Shown one piece after another: positions 14,095 to 20,048 of a DNA stretch of 21,839 nt; position 1 is the first letter of the stretch; each line of letters starts with the position of its first letter. The stretch comes from a virus, in the IMG/VR virus record IMGVR_UViG_3300020001_000010, positions 1 through 21,839 of that record. The stretch is one strand, 5' to 3'. The position numbers were made by a program, and so were the translations under genes. The notes below the pieces were generated by a model, which worked only from the letters and a program-made list of their open reading frames with translations, was not told where the DNA came from and ran no database searches.

Positions 14095-14261
14095 GGGGCT
14101 TCTCGTCCAACGACGAGGCGCTGCTGGGCGAGTACGCCGGCCTGGCCGTCGACCTGCACGAGGTCGGCGAGTACGGCGCCTAGTACCCCGGCGAGTACGA
14201 GGAGAAGGAGCAGCGCCGCGACGCCGTCAAGTCCGAGATCCTCCGGCGGATGCGCTCATGA
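14091..14261 (+). pseudogene. Small gene interrupted by an in-frame amber codon
   Basis: GTG 14091 overlaps the previous stop (GTGA). The frame reads 30 codons to TAG at 14181-14183, then continues in the same frame with 25 well-biased sense codons (ending KSEILRRMRS) to TGA 14259-14261, which overlaps the next start (ATGA). Both junctions match the coupling style of neighbouring genes, so the original gene was probably 55 residues plus this codon. TAG is a normal stop for many genes here, so general recoding is unlikely. Nonsense mutation, sequencing error or local readthrough remain possible. The product is acidic and helical. Confidence 0.6.
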
Positions 14262-14743
14262 GGCCCCTGATCCTCGGCGAGGCGCCGAGCAAGAGCGGGG
14301 ACCGGTACTGGCAGTTTCCGCTGTCTGGTGCCGTCGGCCAGCGGCTGTGTGAGTGGGCGGGACTGGACCCCTGGCCTGGCGGTACGCGCTACGGGCGCTA
14401 CTACTGGCCACTCAGCGAGGCGTTCGAGCTGCGCAACCTGCTGGAGCGTTACCCCGGCGCCCAGGGGCGCGGTGCGGCCCTCCCGGCAGCCTTGGCGCGG
14501 CCAGCGTGGGAGGAACTGCTCCCGGCGCTCTCCGGCCGCGTAGTGATCCTGTTGGGGTCTCGACTGCGGGAGCTGCGCGGCGGCCAGACCTACTACGACT
14601 GGGTCTCCTACCCGGGCGGGAAGCAGATCGTGGCCATTCCGCACCCGTCCGGCCTGAACCGGATGTACGACGCGGCGGGGCATGTCGAGAAGGCGTCCGC
14701 CGTCCTCCGTGAGGCGCTTGTGCTACAAGAATCCCTGGGGTAA
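14258..14743 (+). CDS. Uracil-DNA-glycosylase-superfamily-like protein
   Basis: A 161-residue protein. Motif 1 is LILGEAPSKSGD (GEAPS at 7-11), followed by PLSGAVGQRLCEWAGL. A hydrophobic strand VVILLGSRLREL lies mid-protein, and motif 2 is PHPSGLNRMY (128-137). This layout matches the UDG superfamily, in which GE[AP]PG and HPS segments contact the base and the DNA. It lacks an FxxC-type iron-sulphur cysteine pattern. The catalytic polar residue typical of active UDGs cannot be assigned with confidence, so the substrate is open. It overlaps the amber-broken frame by four bases and its TAA is part of the -10 of the next promoter. Confidence 0.75.
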   Translation: MRPLILGEAPSKSGDRYWQFPLSGAVGQRLCEWAGLDPWPGGTRYGRYYWPLSEAFELRNLLERYPGAQGRGAALPAALARPAWEELLPALSGRVVILLGSRLRELRGGQTYYDWVSYPGGKQIVAIPHPSGLNRMYDAAGHVEKASAVLREALVLQESLG

Positions 14744-14746
14744 TAT
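14718..14746 (+). promoter_or_regulatory. Island promoter TTGTGC-N17-TAATAT
   Basis: TTGTGC (14718-14723), a 17-nt spacer with CAAG and CCCTG, and TAATAT (14741-14746). It lies inside the end of the glycosylase-like gene, with the TAA stop forming part of the -10. It is the best sigma70-like promoter in the window and matches the promoters at 11122 and 9734 (minus) inside the spacer as well. It drives the two small genes at 14784 and 15104. Confidence 0.7.
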
Positions 14747-14766
14747 GGGTCTTGCCAGAGAGACCC
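14747..14766 (+). promoter_or_regulatory. Inverted repeat below the 14718 promoter
   Basis: GGGTCT (14747-14752) and AGACCC (14761-14766) surround TGCCAGAG. It starts immediately after the -10 and so overlaps the expected transcription start, as does the GGTCTCC/GGAGACC pair at 11153-11176 around the same GCCAGAG core. A protein-binding operator is the simplest reading. Confidence 0.4.
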
Positions 14767-14783
14767 GCACCAAGGAGATCCAA

Positions 14784-15107
14784 ATGAGCGTTCGCTGCGC
14801 CCACTGCCGCCAGACCCACTACTCCCTCGCCGTCGTTCTGCTCTGCTCGCAGGGGCTGACCCAGCCGTGCGGCGACCTGGTCGACGGAGGATACGACGAA
14901 GACGGCGGTCGCGTGATCCTGTCCTGCGACGCCGCTTCGTACTGGACCCCACGTGGCCGAGAGTGCGAAGCAGGCCACTCGTACGTCGACATGGAGACCC
15001 GCGCCCGCGAGGGCTGGGACTACTTCGACAACGACGACATCGAAGCGGCCAAGGCGCACGGCATCCTGGTCTTCACCGGCCCGGACGGCGAGACCCGGCC
15101 GTGGTGA
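14784..15107 (+). CDS. Cysteine-rich small protein
   Basis: A 107-residue protein. AAGGAG (14772-14777) lies six bases before ATG 14784. The N-terminus has CAHC and H12 (C5, C8), then C21, C29 and C48, and CEAGH (C61, H65), consistent with one or two zinc sites. The C-terminal half is acidic with YFDNDDIEAAKAHGI. No family recognised. The stop overlaps the GTG of the next gene. Confidence 0.75.
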   Translation: MSVRCAHCRQTHYSLAVVLLCSQGLTQPCGDLVDGGYDEDGGRVILSCDAASYWTPRGRECEAGHSYVDMETRAREGWDYFDNDDIEAAKAHGILVFTGPDGETRPW

Positions 15108-15271
15108 CCGGCGGGTGGGTCCAGGTCATCGTCGAGACCGTCGCGCAGCCCCGGGAGTTCGTGCTTACCGAGTACGACAACCAGGAGGCCGCCGACCGTG
15201 AGGTCGCCTGGCTGCTGGCCAACCTGCCCGACGGCGTCACCAACGCGTACGCGCACCGCCGCCACTACTGA
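15104..15271 (+). CDS. Small hypothetical protein
   Basis: A 55-residue protein from GTG 15104 overlapping the preceding stop (GTGA). GTG 15101 is an alternative. It has a beta strand (WVQVIVETV), a charged turn and a helix (QEAADREVAWLLANLP), followed by a His/Arg-rich end. No family recognised. It is the last gene of the island, two bases before a strong terminator. Confidence 0.7.
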   Translation: MTGGWVQVIVETVAQPREFVLTEYDNQEAADREVAWLLANLPDGVTNAYAHRRHY

Positions 15272-15273
15272 GC

Positions 15274-15316
15274 GCAAGAGGACCCCGGGTGTGAGGGAGA
15301 CCCGGGGTCCTCTTGC
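15274..15316 (+). terminator. Strong terminator closing the non-structural island
   Basis: A perfect 17-bp inverted repeat, arms 15274-15290 and 15300-15316, with a 9-nt loop. The core is GAGGACCCCGGGT and its complement. The right arm ends in CTCTTGC and lacks a U-run. It insulates the island from the tail genes, whose late-type motif begins 15 nt downstream. Confidence 0.85.
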
Positions 15317-15330
15317 CTGCATGTGTACGC

Positions 15331-15370
15331 TCCTGTCGGCCCCTTAGCGAGCCCAGCGGAATGGTCAGCA
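15331..15370 (+). promoter_or_regulatory. Late-type regulatory motif, copy 4
   Basis: TCCTGTC (15331-15337), a 19-nt spacer, CGGAAT (15357-15362), GGT and CAGCA (15366-15370). It lies between the island terminator and the first tail-module gene (ATG 15401) and would restart late transcription after the island. Confidence 0.6.
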
Positions 15371-15400
15371 GCAGTACTGACCCGCGAGAGGGGCGAGACC

Positions 15401-15931
15401 ATGCCTGAGGTCGAGCAGGTGGCAGCGCGCAACATGATGCCAGGGCCGACAGTCCTGAGCCTGGACCTCAACGGGCGGCTGTCCGTGGAGTGGATGGGCG
15501 CCAAGGACCCCGACGGGAACGACGTGAAGTACGTCCCCGAGGAGATCGTCAAGTCGGTCCAGTTCAAGCGCGCCCTGCGACTGGGAATCCTGCAAGTCGA
15601 GGAGGACCCGGACACCTACATCGACAAGCAGAGCGAGGCATGGACCCGGCGGTACGAGCAGAACCAGGCGGACGCGCTCGCGGCGATCGACTACCTCCCG
15701 CAGAACGACTACCTCGGTCTGGAGTGTGTCGGCCCGTCCCGCGAGGGATCTGGCGGCGCCTGCGGAGTGATGGTCCCGCTCAAGGCGTCACTGGTGAAGA
15801 TCACCCCGCCGCTGTGTGACAAGCACGTCCAGTTGGCCCCCCAGTACATGTCGGAGCCGGGAGTCGAGGAGCGGCCCGGCGACGACGGCACCCCCGTCAT
15901 GGTGCCCGTCACCCGCTGGCGGCGCATGTGA
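15401..15931 (+). CDS. Unknown protein, first of the neck/tail module
   Basis: A 176-residue protein from ATG 15401, with GAGGGGCGAG upstream. The frame is open from 15323 but the late-type motif lies there, so the internal ATG is preferred. Residues 1-100 are mixed and include KYVPEEIVKSVQF. A possible zinc site lies in the C-terminal half (C109, C121, C139, H142). Its place at the head of the tail module suggests a virion or head-tail connection protein, but no family is recognised. Confidence 0.7.
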   Translation: MPEVEQVAARNMMPGPTVLSLDLNGRLSVEWMGAKDPDGNDVKYVPEEIVKSVQFKRALRLGILQVEEDPDTYIDKQSEAWTRRYEQNQADALAAIDYLPQNDYLGLECVGPSREGSGGACGVMVPLKASLVKITPPLCDKHVQLAPQYMSEPGVEERPGDDGTPVMVPVTRWRRM

Positions 15932-15947
15932 GCGAGAGGACCCGATA

Positions 15948-16442
15948 GTGGGCTACCAGGAGAACCCAGACCACGTGCCGGACCCTACGGCAGTGTCCGG
16001 CACGCTGGATACCAGCGGCATCTACGGCGGCGGCGCGCACGAGAGCATCCGTGGCACCACGGAGGTGTTCAACGTCGCCGACCGGCTCTCGGCCCCCAGT
16101 GAGCCTGACGAGTCGATCGCCGACACCCCCGACGACGAGGTCGTGGTGGACGCGAGCCGTGAGCCCGACCTCGCCGGTCCGGTAGCTGACCCGGCGGAGC
16201 AGGAGAACCCCAGCCCGTTCCCCGAGGGCACCCTGGATGTCTCCGACGTGCTCACCGACGAAGAGATCGCCCAACGGTCGGATCCGGACCGCCCGGACCC
16301 GCTGGCGGCGGAGTTCGACCCGTCCGAGCACACCGTCGCCGAGGTGAACACCTACCTGGGCTCAGCCAGTGAGGACGAGCGCGCGCGGGTACTGGCGGCC
16401 GAGCAGGCCGACCGGAACCGCAAGGGCATCACCGGCGAGTAG
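15948..16442 (+). CDS. Acidic virion-type protein with C-terminal NRKGI motif
   Basis: GTG 15948 has AGAGGA about nine bases upstream and follows the previous stop by 16 nt. The 164-residue product is acidic and low in complexity (Asp/Pro/Glu) until residues 128-161, where HTVAEVNTYLGSASEDERAR and LAAEQADRNRKGI form a small helical motif. I have seen this motif at the ends of phage head or neck proteins, where it resembles a SAP/HeH-type fold. A head-tail or capsid accessory role is likely; the precise one is unknown. Confidence 0.7.
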   Translation: MGYQENPDHVPDPTAVSGTLDTSGIYGGGAHESIRGTTEVFNVADRLSAPSEPDESIADTPDDEVVVDASREPDLAGPVADPAEQENPSPFPEGTLDVSDVLTDEEIAQRSDPDRPDPLAAEFDPSEHTVAEVNTYLGSASEDERARVLAAEQADRNRKGITGE

Positions 16443-16468
16443 ACAGACCCAGCAGAGGAGTCAGCGCA

Positions 16469-17830
16469 GTGACTGGACCAGACACCACCGGCGTCGTCGG
16501 CGAGCCGGGGGCGGCCCCGATCGGTACCGCCGCCACGTCCGCGAAGGACGTGGACACCAGCACCGCCGCCGGAGCCGCGTACGGCAGCCTCACCGCGCGG
16601 CCGGGGCCGCCGCTGGAGGCCGTCACGAAGGACACAGAGGCCACCTACGGCGGCCGGGCGGTCAATGACCCAACCGCCGTCCAGCCGCTACTGGCGAGGA
16701 CCCTGGAAACCAACAACGGCGGTGGCTCGCCCATCGTCCAAGCCAACCCCGTGTACCGGGCGCCGGCCGTCCTGCTGTCCCCTGCGGTCACGTACGACAC
16801 CACCTGGACCGACCGACCCATCTCGGACGGTCTGACGCACACGCCGTCGGCGAACACCGTCGGCGGAACGCTGGAGACCGGGAACGTCGGCGCTGTGCCG
16901 GCCCCGGTGAGTCACAACACGCCGCCGGCTCCCTCCGCCCCGACCGTCGCTGCTGCCTCGCGGGGCGTCCAGGTCACGTGGGTAGCGCCGACACCGGTCT
17001 CTGGAGCGCCAACGCTCGGGTTCATGATCCAGTCCGACACCGGTGGCGTCCGGTACGCCAACGCCGACCAGGTCACGAAGTTCTTCGACACGGTGACCCC
17101 CGGTCAGGCGTACAAGTTCCGGGTGGCCGCCCGCAACTACAACGGCTGGGGCGCCTTCTCGGCCCTGTCGCTGGCCGCGACGCCGTACAACCCCGACGAG
17201 ACCGACGTGGGCAAGCCGGCGGCGGGAATCACCGTCGACAACCGGGCAAACCCGATCTACCGGCCGGACGGCACCGTGGTGGCTGGCACCGGCGGCTGGC
17301 CAACGACCCCGAAGACGGTGGCCGCCGTGCAGGCGTCCGCCACCTCCGCCACCGTCACCTGGACCGCGCCGGACTACGGGCTGCCGCTGACCAGCTACGT
17401 GGTGACCGCGTCCACCGGCCAGACCGCGACCGTCTCGGGCACCACGCTCACTGCGACGATCACCGGACTGACCACCGGCACGCCTGTGACGTTCACCGTC
17501 AAGGCCGTGAACACCAAGGGGAACTTCACCTCAGTGGCCAGCAACAGCGTCACCCCTGGCACCCCTTCGACGCCGAAGACGGTCGCGGCGGCGATCGCCA
17601 GCTCGACCTCCGCGACGGTCACCTGGGCGGCCCCAGACTTCGGTCTGCCGCTGACCGGCTACACCGTCACGGCATCTACAGGCGTCACTCCGGTCACCGT
17701 GTCCGGCACCACCCTGACCGCGACCTACCCGGGCCTGACCACCGGGGTCGCGGTGACCTTCACCGTCACGGCGACCAACTCCATCGGCAGCTTCACCTCC
17801 GCGCCGAGCAACTCCATCACCCCGGCGTAG
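16469..17830 (+). CDS. Virion protein with three fibronectin type III domains
   Basis: A 453-residue protein from GTG 16469 with AGAGGAG upstream. The first 150 residues are Gly/Ala/Thr-rich and extended. Three fibronectin type III domains follow at about 152-238, 277-363 and 366-453, each with the W in VTW and the closing SxxxxxTP strand. Domains 2 and 3 are near-duplicates (PKTVAA, SATVTW, APDxGLPLTxY, SGTTLTAT, GLTTG). Such domains in phage virions are thought to bind carbohydrates or cell surfaces, or to decorate the capsid or tail. It ends a transcription unit (hairpin at 17891). Confidence 0.85.
   Translation: MTGPDTTGVVGEPGAAPIGTAATSAKDVDTSTAAGAAYGSLTARPGPPLEAVTKDTEATYGGRAVNDPTAVQPLLARTLETNNGGGSPIVQANPVYRAPAVLLSPAVTYDTTWTDRPISDGLTHTPSANTVGGTLETGNVGAVPAPVSHNTPPAPSAPTVAAASRGVQVTWVAPTPVSGAPTLGFMIQSDTGGVRYANADQVTKFFDTVTPGQAYKFRVAARNYNGWGAFSALSLAATPYNPDETDVGKPAAGITVDNRANPIYRPDGTVVAGTGGWPTTPKTVAAVQASATSATVTWTAPDYGLPLTSYVVTASTGQTATVSGTTLTATITGLTTGTPVTFTVKAVNTKGNFTSVASNSVTPGTPSTPKTVAAAIASSTSATVTWAAPDFGLPLTGYTVTASTGVTPVTVSGTTLTATYPGLTTGVAVTFTVTATNSIGSFTSAPSNSITPA
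17309..17830 (+). repeat. Tandem repeat encoding two fibronectin type III domains
   Basis: Two copies of 264 nt (88 codons), starting at 17309 and 17573, encode domains 2 and 3 of the preceding protein. They keep similar codons at conserved positions (for example GGTCTGCCGCTGACC against GGGCTGCCGCTGACC), so the duplication is recent relative to domain 1. Confidence 0.75.
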
Positions 17831-17890
17831 GTCGTACGCTGGGTGCGCTCCACGCTCAGCGCGAGACCCAAAGACCAATCGAGCGCACCA

Positions 17891-17916
17891 TCGGCCCCGT
17901 CTCCGGACGGGGCCGA
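17891..17916 (+). terminator. Terminator after the fibronectin-domain gene
   Basis: A perfect 11-bp inverted repeat, TCGGCCCCGTC (17891-17901) and its complement (17906-17916), with a four-base loop TCCG. It lies 60 nt after the stop and 25 nt before late-type motif copy 5. It is followed by a short CACTTTGAG stretch. The core resembles that of the scaffold terminator at 5879. Confidence 0.8.
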
Positions 17917-17940
17917 CCACTTTGAGCGGCCCCTCTCGTC

Positions 17941-17980
17941 TCCTGTCGGCTCCCTGCCCAGGGCGCCTGAATAAGCAGGA
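17941..17980 (+). promoter_or_regulatory. Late-type regulatory motif, copy 5
   Basis: TCCTGTC (17941-17947), a 19-nt spacer, CTGAAT (17967-17972), AAG and CAGGA (17976-17980). It is placed directly after a terminator and 24 nt before the GTG of the next structural gene, nearly the same distance as copy 1 to the protease gene. Confidence 0.6.
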
Positions 17981-17996
17981 CTAGGGAGGGCTGTTC

Positions 17997-18629
17997 GTGG
18001 CGACATACACCAGCAGGTTGGGCCTGAAGCGCAACGACGGCTCGGATCCTTTTAAGCGACAGGACTTTGTCGACAACGCCAACCGGCTCGACGCCGCGCC
18101 CGGCGTGCACGTCTGCACCTCCTCCACCCGCCCCACCTGGGCCTCCGGGCAGGCTGGCCGGCTGATCTACGAGACCGACACCAACTCGCTGTTCCACTGG
18201 AACAGCACCGCGTTCGTCGCGCAGCTCACCACTCCACTCACCTGGGCCGGCGGCATCGCCCCCGGTGCGACGCTGTCGACGAACGCCACGGCCAGCTACA
18301 ACTTCGCGAACATCAACGCTCCCCGGGCCACCAACCTGATCATCGTGGGGACCGCCCGGTGCGCGGCCACCGGCTCCAACCTGGCCGGCGCCAGCGCCTA
18401 CCCGCTGCTGGACTCCACGGTGGTGGCCGTCGGCGCGATGCCGTACACCCAGTGGATCCTGCGCGACGGCACCCCGTACTACGACCACCGCGAGATCCCG
18501 TTCTTCGGCCTCACCCCCGTCTCCGCCGGAGCGCACACGGTGGGCTGCCGGGTCATCGTCGCCAACTATCCGCAGAGCGTGCTGGTGTCCGCCGTACGGG
18601 GACTGGCCTTCCTGGCCCAGGCTGCGTAG
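17997..18629 (+). CDS. Minor tail / virion protein
   Basis: A 210-residue protein from GTG 17997, with GGGAGGG upstream. The N-terminus RLGLKRNDGSDPF (7-19), QDFVDNANRLDAAPG (22-36) and the motif GRLIYETDTNSLFHW (54-68) are typical of actinophage minor tail or fibre-associated proteins. The rest is beta-rich with Gly/Ala/Thr and looks like a receptor or jelly-roll-like domain. It is the first gene after terminator and motif copy 5. The call is reasonably secure as a structural protein; the exact place in the virion is not. Confidence 0.75.
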   Translation: MATYTSRLGLKRNDGSDPFKRQDFVDNANRLDAAPGVHVCTSSTRPTWASGQAGRLIYETDTNSLFHWNSTAFVAQLTTPLTWAGGIAPGATLSTNATASYNFANINAPRATNLIIVGTARCAATGSNLAGASAYPLLDSTVVAVGAMPYTQWILRDGTPYYDHREIPFFGLTPVSAGAHTVGCRVIVANYPQSVLVSAVRGLAFLAQAA

Positions 18630-18635
18630 TCCCTG

Positions 18636-19517
18636 ATGGTCGACATCGACTTCCGGCAACGGGCCTACCTGAGCCGCTACAGCGCGGACGTGATCGGGCT
18701 GCAGATCCGCTCGGCCATCACCGGTGGGCTGATCGACCCGGACGGCGAGGACATCACCGTCACCCTCGTCAACGAGGCGGTGCCGCCGGTCGAGGTCTTC
18801 AGCCGGCCGGCCACCCGCAACGGCGTCGGCGACTACCAGATCGCGCTGAGCGGCGCTGAGACCGCCACCCCGGGCAGTTACACGATGAGCTGGACGTACC
18901 TGCTGGCCACCGTCGCCGACCGGTACGACATGTACCTGGCGATCGGGGACGTGACGCCCGGCTACGACCAGCTGGCGCCGCCGATGAAGACCGTCGTCGA
19001 CTCGGTCTGGAAGCGGTTCGCGGACTGCTTCGACTCCCCGCACGGGGGCCCGAACCTGATGACGTACTTCCAGACGCACTGGGACCGGGGACGGATCGCG
19101 GACTGCCTGCGGTGGGCGGTCAGCCGGATGAACGTCTCCGCCCAGCCGTACCAGAGCTACACCGTGGACGGCGTCGGCGGCGCGTCCTTCCCCACCGAGC
19201 AGTGGGGTGGCCTGCTTGAGATGGCCACCTACGTGGAGGCCCTGAAGCACCTGGTGCGCTCGTACACGGAGCAGCCGCAGGTCAACCTCGGGACGAACGT
19301 TTCCCGACTGGATCGGGCCTACTACTTCGACCGCTGGCGGACCTGGCTGAAGGACGAGGAGGCCCTGCTGAACCGGGAGTTCGAGGTCTTCAAGATCCGG
19401 AACATGGGGCTGGGGCACGGGCGGGCGCTGGTCTCCGGTGGGGTGTTCGGCCGGCGCGGGACGGTGCGGTACGCCGGCATGGCCTCCAGGCCACATCTGT
19501 GGACGAGGTACTACTGA
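18636..19517 (+). CDS. Virion structural protein, neck/tail
   Basis: A 293-residue protein from ATG 18636, six bases after the previous stop and without a clear Shine-Dalgarno sequence, so probably coupled. Residues 1-105 look like an Ig-like beta domain (VTLVNEAVPPVEVF, GSYTMSWTYLL). Residues 115-293 are helical and aromatic (VWKRFADCFDSPHGG, YVEALKHLVRSY, RAYYFDRWRTWLKDEEALLN), a layout seen in neck or baseplate proteins of phages. The end overlaps the next start (TGATG). Family not firmly recognised. Confidence 0.7.
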   Translation: MVDIDFRQRAYLSRYSADVIGLQIRSAITGGLIDPDGEDITVTLVNEAVPPVEVFSRPATRNGVGDYQIALSGAETATPGSYTMSWTYLLATVADRYDMYLAIGDVTPGYDQLAPPMKTVVDSVWKRFADCFDSPHGGPNLMTYFQTHWDRGRIADCLRWAVSRMNVSAQPYQSYTVDGVGGASFPTEQWGGLLEMATYVEALKHLVRSYTEQPQVNLGTNVSRLDRAYYFDRWRTWLKDEEALLNREFEVFKIRNMGLGHGRALVSGGVFGRRGTVRYAGMASRPHLWTRYY

Positions 19518-20038
19518 TGCGACTCATCTACCCCCAGGACCGCATCGCGTACGTCTACAAGCGCGCGGGCGACCCGATCATCATGCCCGGCCGGGTCCTG
19601 CTGACCGTCTACCTCGACGAGGAGTGCACCCAGCTCGCTGACATCCAGGACCTGGAAGCCCTCGCGGTCCCGCAGTCCCGGTTGTACGTCGGCGCCGACG
19701 GGCTGGTGCCGGAGTTCTATGGCCCCCCGGACGGCACCGCCCTGCTGTGGGTGCTGGCCGGCGAGTCGGTGGTCCCGTACAAGATCGACGCGCAGCCTGG
19801 CCCCCGGATCAGCGCCGTGGAACAGGCCCAGACGCGACCGATCGCGTACGTGCACGACCAGCTCGCCACCGCCGGTACCTGGTCCATCGCCCACAACCTC
19901 GGCTTCAGGCCTGGCGGCGTGACGGTGCAGGACACCGCCGGCACCACCATCATCGGCGCCGATGTCACGTATATCGACGACAACAATCTTCAGCTGAACT
20001 TCAGCCCGCCGCTCTCAGGCAAGGCCTACCTCTCGTGA
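19517..20038 (+). CDS. Virion protein with HNLG-type C-terminal domain
   Basis: A 173-residue protein from ATG 19517, inside the stop of the preceding gene. The N-terminal part (1-95) is a beta-rich domain (PGRVLLTVYLDEECTQLADI, TALLWVLAGESVVPY). Residues about 110-173 (YVHDQLATAGTWSIAHNLGF, then VTVQDTAGTTIIGADVTY and LNFSPPLSGKAYLS) are a small domain common in phage tail and fibre proteins. A related domain (THNLN) closes the next gene product. The protein is likely a tail or baseplate component. Confidence 0.75.
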   Translation: MRLIYPQDRIAYVYKRAGDPIIMPGRVLLTVYLDEECTQLADIQDLEALAVPQSRLYVGADGLVPEFYGPPDGTALLWVLAGESVVPYKIDAQPGPRISAVEQAQTRPIAYVHDQLATAGTWSIAHNLGFRPGGVTVQDTAGTTIIGADVTYIDDNNLQLNFSPPLSGKAYLS

Positions 20039-20048
20039 GGGAGACACA

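Noticed and set aside
14181-14183. Genome-wide recoding of TAG as a sense codon
   Set aside because: TAG ends many clearly complete genes here (for example at 3624, 7533, 11120, 17830 and 18629), so only a local explanation fits.
17856-19496. 546-residue minus-strand ORF
   Set aside because: It lies fully over good plus-strand structural genes and spans a terminator and the late-type motif. Its Arg/Gly/Val/Asp-rich composition is typical of antisense reading of GC-rich codons.
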